This document shows, piece by piece, positions 10,845 to 22,440 of a stretch of 64,000 nucleotides of DNA. The first letter of the stretch is position 1. Every line of letters begins with the position of its first letter. The notes beneath the pieces were generated by a model. The model was not told where the DNA came from. It saw only the letters and a program-made list of their open reading frames with translations, and ran no database searches. The stretch spans positions 4,718,148-4,782,147 of the forward strand of contig CM030931.1 in NCBI GenBank assembly GCA_018136815.1, in the 5' to 3' direction. The DNA is from Isochrysis galbana (Eukaryota > Haptophyta > Isochrysidales > Isochrysidaceae). The translations under genes and the position numbers were made by a program.

Positions 10845-12126
10845 AGGAGGAGGAGGGCCAAAGCGCCGCGCAGCGCAGCGCGCCAAGAGGGCTGTATTGC
10901 AATGCTCGCCACGATTCCCGAGCGCGCGGTTGGGTAGTCTGCGGGGTTGGGAGGCAGCGTATCAATATCCTGGATGGGGCCCTGCGCGTAGGAGCGCGTA
11001 GGCAAGCCGGTGTCATCCCCCTCAGGTTGGGGCTGGAAGTGGTGTGGTGTGGGGCTGACGGCCATGCTGCGTGGGCAGGTGAAGCAGAAATCGGCCGAGT
11101 ACGGTGGCATGAAACGCCGGTGAGACCGCCGACCGGTGTACCCGGACCATTTAGTCCGAACACCATCGACAAGGGGGGGCTGACCACCGCCGTGCTCTCG
11201 CTGGAGCGCGGCGAAGGTCGGCCTGTCAGGCGGGTCGGTCGCCATCGCTCTGCCTCGGATTCGGATTAGAGCGGGGAGAGAGACGAGGGGAAATCTTCCC
11301 CCGGTCCGACGATAAAAAATGTCGGCCTCCGGATCAAGAGTTTTTTTTTAACCCACTCTCCCCCACCTCTACCCTCCCCCTACGCCCCCACCCCACCCCA
11401 CCCCACCCCCCTAGCGCCGCTGGACATGGCTCCCAATCCCAATCCCACCAGGGCCTCACGCTTCGGGGCTGCGCGGCCTCCTGCGCGCGCGCCGCGCCTC
11501 CTACGCGCGCCGCGTAACCCCCCCCCCCCGTTATTTGGACTGTATTTGTATCTGTATCTAGCACCGTATCAGGCCGTATCTGGGTGTTGACCCAGGTACA
11601 GCCGTATCTACCGTATCTGGGGGGCCGATGGTCCGTATCTCCCATGTAGGGAGGCGGCCAAATCGAAATCGAAATTGCGCCCGACGACCGATGGCTTGTT
11701 TCGCCACCACTACCGCGCACGAGCACGAGGATGAGCTTGACACTTGACATTTGACACTTGACTTGATGCGACTCGACGCTGATGCGGATGCTGGCGACGA
11801 CAATGACAAACCCCACACCCCCTGCGTACCCTTGAAATAAGAAGCAGCTATGAGCTCGTGTACTTGGATATTTATATCATGTTAGCCACTGTTGCTGACA
11901 TCTGCAAAGGATCCAAGGTATGACCCTCTCAATCTCTCCATCAACCCTCGCTGTCACCACCCGAGTCTCGACACCCCGAGAATGTACAACTAAAGAAGAG
12001 TCGACGAAACCCGTCCCCGCGCGCCCCCCCCCCCCCCCCCCCCATCACCCGTCGTCGCAATTGCGGCGCAGGGAAAGGGAGAGCGTGAGGGGACGGACCC
12101 TCTCTTCTCTCTCGCCTTCTTCCGCC

Positions 12127-13280
12127 ATGCGCACTCTGCTGCAGCTCGCGTGCCTCGGCCTCGTCTTGGGTGCGCCCGCGAGTGAGACGGACGAGCTGAT
12201 GACGCGCGCCGCCTTGGACGACGCAGGGCCCGACGGCCAACTGGTGCGAGTTGGTGAACATGGAGGGATGGGATGCAGCAAGCAACGGCTGACTGACACA
12301 CCACGCTCTTCCCTGCCTGTGGTCACAGTCACCCGACGACGCAGAGGCGGTGCAGGATCAATTTGCGTCTCTTCTCATGCCCATCATCCTCAATGTTACT
12401 GGCAACCAAACCAACGGCACATGCACGGAGTGAGGCAACCATGCCGCAAGAGTGAAGCACATGCAGTGTTGCGGCAGGGCACCATGGCCTGCAAATTTGG
12501 CAAGCCCTTCCTATGCTCCTCCATGGACTCATGTCGCCCCTCCACGCCCTCGTGCAGCCCGTTTCCTGTGGACATTTTCAATTCGACGGTACGTGCCGAC
12601 GGTGGCTTCAACAAACTGATGCTCGTCATCATTGAAGGCACTGGGCTAGGCATTGTTGGCGGCGATCGAGTTTACCTCGGCCAGCCGCTCACAGGTGCAC
12701 TGAAGGCAATTACGGTGTGCGCCAATTGTTCACGCCCCATTATTGAACAGGCGACTGTGAGTCCACGTGAATGAAGCCATAAATGGGCCTACCGGAATGT
12801 CCCGAGGCATATGGCCAATAGCTATCCAACCGCAAACCTTCTCTCCGGATGCGCGTTGCCCTTCAGTTGGGTGGTCTAGGCATCTGGGCATTCGTCGACT
12901 ACATGAACGTCATGTGCAATGCGATCTTCCTGGATGAACGCCTGCCACTAACCTTCATGCCGCAATCGTGGAGGGTCCGTGATGGCTCCGTTACGTTTGA
13001 AACATACTGGACCGACTGCAACCTCCTCTTTGCCCGTGTGGCAGCCTTCATCTTCATTGTCCTCGCCTTCATGGTGCGTCTTTGTATCCATGTGGCCCGC
13101 AGCAATCACGACTTTCAGCTTTGTCATAGGCTTAGATTGATGCGCCCGAACGGTATCTTTTGAGCCATCCCCGCCCTTGCCCGTTTTGATCAGGTCGCTT
13201 TGAAGCTAGCGAAGACGTGCTTGTCAGCGGTGGTGAACATGCTCAAATCTGGGTTCTCCAAGGTGCCAGCTATGGGTTGA
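12127..13280 (+). CDS. TM2-domain membrane protein
   Basis: A small secretory-pathway membrane protein. Five exons join in phase: 12127-12243, 12329-12429, 12558-12714, 12867-13073 and 13194-13280, giving 222 aa. The start at 12127 opens a signal peptide (MRTLLQLACLGLVLGAPAS). A short luminal region carries NVT, NQT, NGT and NST glycosylation sequons. The TM2 domain follows: the first helix, then GGDRVYLGQPLTGALK, then across an intron LGGLGIWAFVDYMNV. In the family the central motif is usually DRFYLG; here it is DRVYLG. A third hydrophobic segment (VAAFIFIVLAFM) lies in the C-terminal part. Exon 3 was chosen because it restores phase and its acceptor has a pyrimidine tract. Animal TM2D proteins are linked to phagocytosis and Notch signalling; no such role is claimed here. 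Confidence 0.82.
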
Positions 13281-14601
13281 TCAAAGTCATGTCTATGGCA
13301 TGCGGCGATGCCACAGTGCAAAGCCCCGAAGACATTTGCTCCTTGTGACGGACATATCAGGATCCCACGTCCTCACGCAAATCGCCTGTGAGCCATGAAC
13401 TTCGAAGTCGACCTCGCTTGTTTAACCAGGAGCACTTGGCATATCACACACACATTACTATGCATGCTAGGAAAATTCTTGCACCTGGAACATTGGCTTC
13501 TAGCGCTGCATGATGCCAGGATTGGTTGAAAGTCGTACCCGCGGAATGCTACAACCGAAACACAGGCCAGAACACACTTGGGTGTGGTGTCTCGGGAGTC
13601 CATCTCCAACCTCTTTGCTTTTTGAGGGGCTTGACGAACTAGCTAGCCCTAGCCGCAGCAGTATAGCATGCTGCTGTCTGCCATCGCGCCAGCATGAGAT
13701 GCACGAAGCGAAAAATAGAACAATAATCCATCAGCCCCTCCCCCCTATCGTCATGTTGTCTCGCGCGCTCTCGTCGCGTGCAAGAAAGCCACTGACCGCT
13801 GAGGAGCACCTCAGGCGCTCCTCGATGGATCTGCCGTACTTAATATATCACCCTTCTCAATAATCATGTATTTGGTCGTCATGGTGGGGGGCCAGCCCCC
13901 TCGAGCCCTGAGTCCCCTCATGGACCATCATGGGGTAGCCCGGTCACTCACGCTTTTTAACCACTATCCACTATTTTCCGCACCCCGGCGTCCTAGGATT
14001 CCCCAGGGATCCCCTTACCTGCCCCCCCCCCCTACCTCCCCCCCCCCCCCGCGCGAGCCCCCTCTACGAAATCGCGTCCGGTGAGTGACTCCCCCGCCTT
14101 GTCCGGGTCCGGCCCAATGGAAGTCCATTTTGGGAGGATGGGAGGATCGCGCACGTAACGAGTAATACGAGCCTCAGCCGGAGACCGGAGACCATAAACA
14201 GCCTACATTGTCATTGCCAACGCCTCGTATTTGTCATATGCAAATGTTAATATTAATAGTCAAGGAACAAATAATTGCACTCTATCGCGGTGGTGCCCAT
14301 GAGGCAACCACCGCGGCTTGGGCGAGGCAGAGCGCCACCGCCGATCGCATCGCCGACCGTATGGGTAGGTGCATGCCACGCATAGAAAGGGGAAAGGTAG
14401 GAAGTGGAGTTCAAGGTCGCATGCGCGGCGTGAACTTCATGTAATTCTGTTTGTGCAATTGCGTTTCGCCCCTGGTCATTGTGCAAATCGTGTTTTTCGC
14501 GGTCAAGTTCGAACAATGTTTTCTCTGATTCGAGTGACTTCTACTTTACACATAGTCTATCATACTACGTACGGGACAGGGGAGGAGGGAGGCGGCCGCA
14601 G
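13281..14601. other. Intergenic, no gene seen
   Basis: It contains C-runs at about 14021-14050 and AT-richer DNA at 14200-14290. Several short open frames on both strands have no coding signature. Confidence 0.5.
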
Positions 14602-15462
14602 ATGGCAATGGCCGCTATGAGATGCGCCCTGTTTATCATGGTGGCCATCGTTGCCGCGCACGCGATTCGGCTGCCGGCGCCACGGCCTGCGTTGGTGGCA
14701 TGGCGGGCCCCGCTTCGTGTGGCACTTCCTCTGATGAGCGACGACGGGGAGGCCTCGCCGAATATGGTCGCGGTCATCTTGCCACAGAACCAGAAGCCAG
14801 GTGACACAATCGTGATCCAGTCGCCAGGTGGACAGCGCTTTCAGGTCGTCGTACCAGAAGGAGTAATGCCCGGTGACCAGTTCCAGGTGCAGCTCCCCAT
14901 CTCGGCCTATGCGCCAGCGGAGGAGGCCGCACAGTCACCGACTTCTCCGGAGGCTCCAAAGGTGGGACAGCCCACACCAACTGCACCCGAGGTGGGCGGG
15001 CAGGGGCTGTTGGACAACCTGATTACCCGTGACAGCAATCCTTGGGTGACCAGCAAAGCTGAGCGCGTGCGGGCTAAGTACGGGAGCAGAGAGAGATTCG
15101 TCGACCTCGACGATGCTCAGGAGCAGCTGAAGCTGAAGAAGCTCGAACAGGACCTTGCGCAGTTCAAAGCAATGCAGGGCGGTAGTAAAGTGGCTGTCGA
15201 GGACGATGATCAGGAGCTGTCACTGCTTAAGCGGACGATCGACACACTAGGCACGGTTCTTACTTTCAATTTTTTTGTGATTATAGCCTTCTTTATGTGG
15301 TTTCTTGCTGGCGTTGGCATGCAGTTTGGAGCACATGATGAAGGCCTCATCAACTCTTTCCGTGGCGCATGGGACTCGCTTATCATGCCGCTTCTGACCA
15401 CGCACATGACGCTGACCTTTCTTTCGGCAGGTCTCGAAAAGCTTGCCAAATCTGATGCTTGA
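14602..15462 (+). CDS. Plastid-type VPxG-repeat membrane protein
   Basis: 286 aa without introns. I chose the ATG at 14602 because it places a signal peptide at the N-terminus (MAMAAMRCALFIMVAIVAAHA). An Arg/Ala/Pro-rich, acid-free stretch of about 25 residues follows: the bipartite targeting signal used for complex plastids. Residues about 51-92 hold two related beta units: LPQNQKPGDTIVIQSPGGQRF and VPEGVMPGDQFQVQLP. This VPxGxxPGxxF-type motif is common in proteins of algae with secondary plastids. A Pro-rich linker and a charged helical segment follow, then two hydrophobic segments (FNFFVIIAFFMWFLAGVGM and a weaker one near the C-terminus). Inferred: a thylakoid or envelope membrane protein. 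Its molecular function is unknown to me. Confidence 0.72.
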   Translation: MAMAAMRCALFIMVAIVAAHAIRLPAPRPALVAWRAPLRVALPLMSDDGEASPNMVAVILPQNQKPGDTIVIQSPGGQRFQVVVPEGVMPGDQFQVQLPISAYAPAEEAAQSPTSPEAPKVGQPTPTAPEVGGQGLLDNLITRDSNPWVTSKAERVRAKYGSRERFVDLDDAQEQLKLKKLEQDLAQFKAMQGGSKVAVEDDDQELSLLKRTIDTLGTVLTFNFFVIIAFFMWFLAGVGMQFGAHDEGLINSFRGAWDSLIMPLLTTHMTLTFLSAGLEKLAKSDA

Positions 15463-16137
15463 GATTCCACGAGGCTAATCGTTGAATTCGTGTCATCCAA
15501 TAGGAGTGGGATGATGCCATAGACACACGCATTTTTGACGAGTCATGCACCGCGTGCCGTCGTGGCGCCTCCGCCTAGGTGTCACATGGCTCAGTGCAAC
15601 GAGGTGTGACTTGAACTTCGGACATTGAAGTCGGTGTCAAGCAACCTAGAGGCCCGGTGCATATATCTTGGCCGTAGTCTTGTTCGATATTCGGCTTTGA
15701 CTAGTTGACAAATGCGCGTGGCGGACGTGGCATGGCACTGCGCACCTGCAATTACTTAATCCCTGTGTACACAAGCCACATGCGGTTGAGTTGAGCGTAT
15801 AATAAATTAATTAATGTTATATCCTAGCCAATCCCACTAGCTAATTGGACACAACTTTTCAGTCCCAGAATCCTGGCATGCCTGACGAGCCAGGTGTCCG
15901 AGTGCTACCGGGGGGAGAGGGCACTGGGCACTGCCCCCTCCCGTCGATAGTTGTCCCCCCTCCAGTGCATGCACCGACCCTGCGCACCCCAGCGCGTCCT
16001 CTCCTCGAGTCCACGCTGGGGGAAAACCCCTTTCGGGTAAAACAACGCGCAACGCGGGGGGGGGCGGGGGGGGGCACTCGTGAAACTATGGGCTAGGGGC
16101 CCAGAAGCGGCGCAATCGCTAATCTCTCTCGCCGCCT
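15463..16137. other. Intergenic, no gene seen
   Basis: Probably the 3' flank of the preceding gene. Near 15900-16080 there is GC-rich DNA with G-runs (16056-16073) just before repeat A copy 3. Confidence 0.5.
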
Positions 16138-16653
16138 AACCTACTTTTATAAGTGGGGGTCAATGGGGGCCTCGCGCCCCCCTCTCTCCATCGCGGACAC
16201 CCCCCGGGGTGGGCCCGTACAATCAACCCCAGCCCCTACCCTCTGGCAGGGGCTGGGCAATCAACACTCTGGCCCAGACCCCTAGTGGGCGCGGGCCGTG
16301 ACTCGCACTCCCACGCCCAGCATGGGCCTGCCCTCGAGCTGACTCCCCCCCCATCCCTGGTCGCCAGGCAGACAGAGGGCTTCGGGCGGCTCCCAGGGCC
16401 AGCGAGGCAAGCGTGGGAGAGGCAGTAGGGGCCAGGGGCTGAGCCCCAGCCTCCACTGCCCCCTGAGCTGCCCTGGCTGGCCCTCTGAGAGCCCCCAAAG
16501 GGCCTCTGAGAGCAGGCCGTGGCGCGCCGCATGGCGACGCGCCGCAGGGACAGAGGTGGAGGAGAACGGAGAGAGGGAGAGGGGGGGTTTTGCACCCCCC
16601 CCGATGGAGTGCGGTGAGAAACGGGACTCGTTTGCGTTAGCAAACGGGCGGAG
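16138..16653 (-). repeat. Repeat A copy 3, joined to repeat B
   Basis: It begins CTACTTTTATAAGTGGGGG at 16141 and follows copy 2 through the GC-rich middle. It stops abruptly at the CGTTTGC/GCAAACG stem plus GGGCGGAG, exactly where repeat B copy 2 begins. In copies 1 and 6 the family continues with AGGGGCGGCTGGCG, so the junction truncates this copy. Confidence 0.65.
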
Positions 16654-17287
16654 CTCCCCGCCTTTTCAGAATCCTCGTCCGAAAAGACGGTGCGAAGTCC
16701 CGTCGGACCCCCCCCCCTTGCACACGCTCTGGCGGCTCACACGAGCCGAACTGGACGTCGCTCCCACTGAGAGATGTGTTTCTTTCACTTAAAAGGTGCC
16801 CAGACATTTATTAAATTAAGGGTCCGACGCCCCATATTGCCTATAAAGCAAATTTCAAACCCTGGTGCCCCAGCGATGACGTCCGCGCATGCACATGCGC
16901 ACCCCACACGGCTCGCACACGGCCGATTCGGCCGTCAAAGGATGCTCCTTGACGGTCCCGACCCTCGCCCCGCAGGATTCGCTCTGGCTCGCGACTGACG
17001 AGGAGCTGGAGCACCAGGACGCCATGGCGCTCGACGCTGCTCGCTGGTCGACAAAAATTTGTTGGCCGATTGCGGGACTGGTGCGCTGCCAATCGCGCCC
17101 GCTCTGGCGCAGGTCGACCGAGCCCGTACCTACAATGCCTTTGCCGCCCCAAACGGCAGGTTCCCGACTCGTCCCTCGACGCTGTGAGGCAGGGAGAAGA
17201 CCTGCCGCCGATGCTCAACCAGAGCATCGGCGGCAGGTGTTCTCTCTATATTTTCGTCGGCTCCTCGGATTTTCACGTGCATCATAG
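16654..17287 (+). repeat. Repeat B copy 2 (634 bp)
   Basis: It matches 10213-10844 almost base for base; a 2-bp indel and scattered substitutions are the only differences noticed. Here the internal hairpin is perfect: ACCTGCCGCCGATGCT pairs with AGCATCGGCGGCAGGT across a 7-base spacer. Confidence 0.75.
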
Positions 17288-19755
17288 GGCTGGTAGCAAT
17301 CTAGAAATGTAATTTAAGCTAGCCTGCACCATGCTCTGCGACGGCGCGACGCGCGCGGCCGAACAGTACTGTGGAATTGATAGCCTTTTGTTTGACGTCT
17401 ACAGGGAGAACTTTTCTCCGCATGGAGGGCTCGAAAATTGGGCAGAAGGGCGAATTTCGAGCTCTAGACCGCCCGTTCTTTTGGCTACTAGTAGATTCAA
17501 CATGTAATCTAGCCAAGCACCGGCCTGAAAGCTTCAGGCGTGATGGCTGCGATCGATTTCTGTGGGCAATCGTGTCGTGAATCACGATTGGACATTGGCT
17601 GCTTTGCGCTCATCACGAGCCAACTTTTAGAATTTTTTGACACACAGATGGAGGCCATTCACGTTCGGAGACACACAGGTCGTGCCCGCCAAGCACGGGC
17701 CAGTCAATAGTTCGCCCGTTTCCATAGCACAACATGCCAACATGGAGCACAAAAAGAAGTTTTGTTTTCGCGTTGACGTGCTGAATTGACGGACAGCCTC
17801 GTGTTTTCGAGCGTCTCACGTTCGATTTCGAGGGACAACCCCTCTTCGACAGTCTCATATGGTAAGACTGGTTGGCTACCGAAATATTGTCATTTGGGCA
17901 TGCTGGTGGTCATGTACTGTGCTCATATGTGTCTTGGACTGGTGAAATGAAGCCTAAAATTAGAATTACTATGGTTATAATTTGGCAAAACTATAATCAA
18001 TTTGATCTTTTTCTCCTGCGGCGGGGCGCGATGGCGGCCGCAGCGATGGTCGCTGGCCTCGCCAGTGGCCTCGCACGCGGCCTGTGGCCGCTCTGGCGAG
18101 GGTCTTCGCGGCCAGGAGGCCAGCAGGCACCCCCTCCCACCATACTGAGGCGGTGCCGCGCGTGATGGGCCAGCCCATCATGCGCAGCACCGTCATTTTG
18201 ACGGCTCGCGGCCAGCCGCGCACTGCACGCGCGCGAGAGGCTGGCAGCAGATGCCAGCAGGGGCGAGGTGGAGGGCGCAGGCGACGCCGTGCGATCGCGC
18301 AGGGCTCTGTACTGCCTGTCCTGGGGTAACCGTGCCCGGGGAACGCAGGCGCGCGTCGCACAGCGCGACCTGTGGTGCACTTTTGTGGTCGACGTCAATT
18401 TCGCACGAGCGCGAAAACGTTTTTGGGTCTGTGTGTCGAATGGCGTCGAAAATGTGCATATTTCATATTTCTTATAAGATTCTGCCTAATATAATATTAT
18501 AATATACCCATTTCCAGGGTAATTCCCTAAAAATCGCGTGATAAAACCTCAATCTTGACTTGGTGAATTTTCACCCTTAGAAGTTAAAAGGCGTGTTTGA
18601 CCGCCCTACGTGCCCGCCCGGGTACGCGTTTGTATTCTGGTTTCCGTCGTGATCGTGGCGTCCCTGGTGATCTCGAAGCGTTGTCCGAATAAGTGTGGAC
18701 GGAAGCGCGGGTTGTGCAAGGTTAGGGAGTGTGTGGCGGCTCGCAGGGGCAGTGTCTATGAAGTTGAGGCGGGCTCCAACGCTCAGCACGCACACGCACA
18801 AGCACAAGAGGCCGCGGAAGCGGTCGATTCCGGTGTCCCCGATGTCTCGGAGTGAGTGTGCTGGGAGAGGAGCGCGCTGCTGTGAGGCGCGTGCGCGCGT
18901 GCGTGCGATTCGAGCACACGGCTCTTGCGTGTGGTCAAGAGCTGGCGATTTCTCTTTGCTCTTTTGCTCGGCGTAGGGTGTGTATGGACCATGCCCCTGA
19001 TGCCTGTGTAAGCCCCCTAGCAACTTCCAGCTTCCAGCTCTTTTTTAAAATGGTTTATGAAAACGATGTTGAACGAGGAGCTCTAGCCTCTAGAAGCTAT
19101 TGAGTCCTGTTTTCTTTGAACGAGCTCTTCGAACCTTCTTCCAACGTTGTTTCAACCCGCAAAACCCCCCGCGATTGGTTATATGTTATATTGGTGTATT
19201 TGCGCATCACCTTTCATTCACACCTGTTTACGCGGATCACAACATCACAACGAACCTCCGAGTGTGAGGAGGGGGGAGCACGACAATACTTGAATACTTG
19301 AATACTTTTAGGGAGAGAGTATGAATCTTTGGAGTAGAGGGATGCGAGCAATGGGAAGGATTGGTGAAACGACGCCGAAGAAGGAAGCGTGGGGGGGAAC
19401 GGGAAGGGGGCTGGGGGGGGGGGGGGCGGGGCGGGGGGGGGGGGGGGGTAAGCAACAGGGGGAGGAGGAGTCCATTGATGGGGGGGGGAGGGGGGGGGGG
19501 GGGGGGGGCTGGGGGGGGGGGGGGGCACTGGTGGAGGGGGGGGGGGGGGGGGGCAGCAGGGAGGCGGGGAGGGGGGGGCGGGGGATGCAATCAGCGACGG
19601 GGCCTCGCGGCCGTGCCAGGCACCGCCGGCGCAGAGGAAAGAACGCGCCCGAGCAGAGAGAAAACGGGCCCTTCCCCCCCCCCTCTCCTTCCCCTCCCCT
19701 CTTGGCGCCAGCCGCGCAGCGAGGGTGCCACAGCGGCGCAGGGGGGGGGGAAGGC
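17288..19755. other. Intergenic with low complexity and long G-runs
   Basis: No gene is supported. The inverted partner of the 10115 repeat lies at 18584-18609. 18480-18600 is AT-rich. From 19390 to 19580 the plus strand is almost pure G, upstream of the aconitase start. The open frame running through it (MNLWSR... from 19321) is Gly-only filler and is not taken as coding. Confidence 0.5.
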
Positions 19756-22440
19756 ATGCTGGCGGCTCGCTCGGCTAGACTGGCGCGCGGCGTGGCGCGC
19801 GGCGTGCCGAGCGTGTGCCGGCGGTACAAGTCTTCCTTTCTCACCGACTACGATGCGCATGTTGCCGAGCGGGCTGCGCTTGGCATCGTCCCGCTTGCTC
19901 TCGATGCGCCGCGCACCTCTGCGCTCTGTGAGCTGCTGAGCGACCCGCCCAAGGATGAGGCGGAGACGCTGCTCGAGCTGCTCAGCAAGCGCGTGCCTGC
20001 GGGGGTTGATGAGGCAGCCTACGTCAAGGCAGGATACCTCGCCGCCATCAGCAAGGGCGAGGCCACCTCGCCGCTCATCAGCCGCGAGCATGCAGTTGAG
20101 CTGCTCGGTACCATGCAGGGCGGTTACAACATCCAGCCGCTGATCGACGCGCTGGATGACGACGCGCTTGCGCCCACGGCGGCCAAGGCGCTCGCCCACA
20201 CCATTCTCATCTTCGACGCCTTCCATGACGTCGAAGAGAAGGCGAAGGCCGGCAACAGCTTCGCCAAGCAGGTGATCCAATCCTGGGCCGATGCTGAGTG
20301 GTTCACCAAACGCCCTGAAGTCCCGGAGAAGATCACTGTCACTGTCTTCAAGGTGACAGGCGAGACCAACACCGACGACTTATCCCCCGCGCCAGACGCC
20401 TGGTCGCGCCCCGACATTCCGCTCCACGCGCTCGCCATGCTCAAGTTCCCGCGCGAGGGAATCACGGATGCCAAGATGCAGATTGAGGATCTTAGCAAGA
20501 AGGGCTTCCCTGTCGCATACGTTGGCGATGTCGTCGGCACCGGCTCTTCGCGCAAGTCGGCGACCAACTCTATCCTCTGGTACATGGGCCAGGACATTCC
20601 ATACGTGCCTAACAAGCGCACCGGCGGCGTGTGCCTCGGTTCCAAGATCGCGCCGATATTCTTCAACACAATGGAGGACTCGGGCGCCCTCCCAATTGAG
20701 ATGGATGTCGGCAACATGAACATGGGCGACGTCATCGATATTTACCCGTACGAGGGCGTTGTGAAGAACCACGAAACTGGCGCTGAGATCACTCAGTTCA
20801 AGGTCAAGACGGACGTGATCTTCGATGAGGTCCGCGCCGGTGGACGTATTCCGCTCATCATTGGCCGCGGCAACACTGCGCGCGCGCGCGCCTCGCTCGG
20901 TCTGCCTGCATCAGACGTCTTCCGTGCAATGGCAGGCTCCAAGGGCAAGGCTGCCGGATACACTCTTGCCCAGAAGATGGTGGGCAAGGCCTGCGGCGTT
21001 GATGGTGTGCTGCCAGGCGAGTACTGTGAGCCGCGGATGACAACGGTCGGCTCGCAGGACACTACTGGACCGATGACGAAGGACGAGCTGAAGGATTTGG
21101 CATGCCTCGGCTTCTCGGCCGACTTGGTGATGCAGTCCTTCTGCCACACCGCCGCGTATCCCAAGCCAGTCGACGTAAAGACGCACCACACCCTCCCTGA
21201 TTTTATCATGAACCGTGGCGGCGTCTCCCTCCGTCCCGGCGATGGTATCATCCACTCGTGGCTTAACCGGATGTTGCTGCCAGACACTGTGGGCACTGGC
21301 GGCGACTCGCACACGCGCTTCCCCATCGGAATCTCGTTTCCGGCGGGCTCCGGCCTCGTTGCATTTGCGGCTGCCGCGGGCATTATGCCGCTCGACATGC
21401 CCGAGTCGGTGCTCGTCCGCTTCTCGGGCACCATCCAACCGGGTATCACCCTCCGCGACCTGGTGCATGCCATCCCGTATGTGGCCAAGCAGAAAGGCCT
21501 CCTCACTGTCGAGAAGAAGGGCAAGATCAATGTCTTCTCTGGCCGTGTGCTCGAGATTGAAGGCCTGAACCATCTTAAATGTGAGCAGGCGTTCGAGCTT
21601 TCAGATGCGTCGGCCGAGCGCTCAGCTGCCGGATGCACAATTCAGCTCGACAAGGAGCCCATTCTCGAGTACTTGAACTCAAACGTGACGTTGCTCAAGT
21701 GGATGATTGCGGAAGGGTATGGCGAGCGCCGCACCTTGGAGCGCCGCATCGCCAGCATGGAGAACTGGATTGAGAACCCGCAGCTCATGAAAGCGGATCC
21801 GCAAGCCGAATACCACACGACCATTGACATCAACATGGACGACTTGAAAGAGCCCGTTCTATGCGCGCCCAACGATCCGGACGACGCGCGCCTGCTTTCG
21901 GAGGTTGCGGGCGAAAAGATCGATGAGGTTTTCATTGGCTCGTGCATGACTAACATTGGCCACTTCCGTGCCGCGGGCAAGATGCTAGAGGGTGTCGAGG
22001 GCGCAATCCCGACCCGCCTCTGGGTGGCGCCGCCCACCAAGATGGATGCAGCGCAGCTAACCGCTGAGGGCTACTATGCCACGTACGGTCGCGTTGGCGC
22101 ACGCACTGAAATGCCCGGATGCTCACTGTGTATGGGCAACCAAGCTCGCGTGGCAGACAAGTCGACCGTGGTATCCACGTCAACGCGCAACTTCCCCAAC
22201 CGTCTGGGTAAGGGCGCTAACGTGTACCTCGCGTCTGCCGAGCTTGCAGCCGTGGCGGCCACCCTGGGCAAGCTCCCGACGCCAAACGAGTACCTCGAGC
22301 AATGGAGCAAGATCAACGCCACAGCCGAGGATACGTACCGCTACCTCAACTTCGACACGCTTAATGAGTACACGGCGAAGGCCCACACGATCTCGCTTTC
22401 GCCTGAAATGATCGATGCCGCAAAGAAGCTCTACGGGTAG
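19756..22440 (+). CDS. acnB: Aconitate hydratase B (AcnB type), mitochondrial
   Basis: Interconverts citrate and isocitrate in the TCA cycle. 894 aa in one uninterrupted frame. The ATG at 19756 opens an Arg/Ala-rich, acid-free presequence of about 26 residues, so mitochondrial import is likely; the mature part begins [19 protein letters not shown] like bacterial AcnB. The N-terminal HEAT-like region ([19 protein letters not shown]), the swivelling domain ([19 protein letters not shown]) and the catalytic domains follow in AcnB order, not the AcnA/IRP1 order. The three [4Fe-4S] cysteines are Cys730 ([15 protein letters not shown]) and Cys789/Cys792 ([13 protein letters not shown]), with the spacing of E. 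coli AcnB (710, 769, 772). Animal and plant mitochondrial aconitases are the AcnA-like type. The absence of introns, beside multi-exon neighbours, is compatible with a bacterial or organellar origin, which I infer but cannot date. Confidence 0.97.
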   Translation: MLAARSARLARGVARGVPSVCRRYKSSFLTDYDAHVAERAALGIVPLALDAPRTSALCELLSDPPKDEAETLLELLSKRVPAGVDEAAYVKAGYLAAISKGEATSPLISREHAVELLGTMQGGYNIQPLIDALDDDALAPTAAKALAHTILIFDAFHDVEEKAKAGNSFAKQVIQSWADAEWFTKRPEVPEKITVTVFKVTGETNTDDLSPAPDAWSRPDIPLHALAMLKFPREGITDAKMQIEDLSKKGFPVAYVGDVVGTGSSRKSATNSILWYMGQDIPYVPNKRTGGVCLGSKIAPIFFNTMEDSGALPIEMDVGNMNMGDVIDIYPYEGVVKNHETGAEITQFKVKTDVIFDEVRAGGRIPLIIGRGNTARARASLGLPASDVFRAMAGSKGKAAGYTLAQKMVGKACGVDGVLPGEYCEPRMTTVGSQDTTGPMTKDELKDLACLGFSADLVMQSFCHTAAYPKPVDVKTHHTLPDFIMNRGGVSLRPGDGIIHSWLNRMLLPDTVGTGGDSHTRFPIGISFPAGSGLVAFAAAAGIMPLDMPESVLVRFSGTIQPGITLRDLVHAIPYVAKQKGLLTVEKKGKINVFSGRVLEIEGLNHLKCEQAFELSDASAERSAAGCTIQLDKEPILEYLNSNVTLLKWMIAEGYGERRTLERRIASMENWIENPQLMKADPQAEYHTTIDINMDDLKEPVLCAPNDPDDARLLSEVAGEKIDEVFIGSCMTNIGHFRAAGKMLEGVEGAIPTRLWVAPPTKMDAAQLTAEGYYATYGRVGARTEMPGCSLCMGNQARVADKSTVVSTSTRNFPNRLGKGANVYLASAELAAVAATLGKLPTPNEYLEQWSKINATAEDTYRYLNFDTLNEYTAKAHTISLSPEMIDAAKKLYG

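Noticed and set aside
10772-11245. 157-codon minus-strand frame after repeat B
   Set aside because: Some blocks look protein-like, but it runs into repeat B and has no recognised family.
18000-18360. Overlapping frames on both strands with a Leu/Ala-rich start
   Set aside because: GC-rich, no conserved motif, no convincing start context.
19321-19755. N-terminal extension of the aconitase frame
   Set aside because: Encodes poly-Gly over a G tract; the bacterial-like protein with a good presequence starts at 19756.
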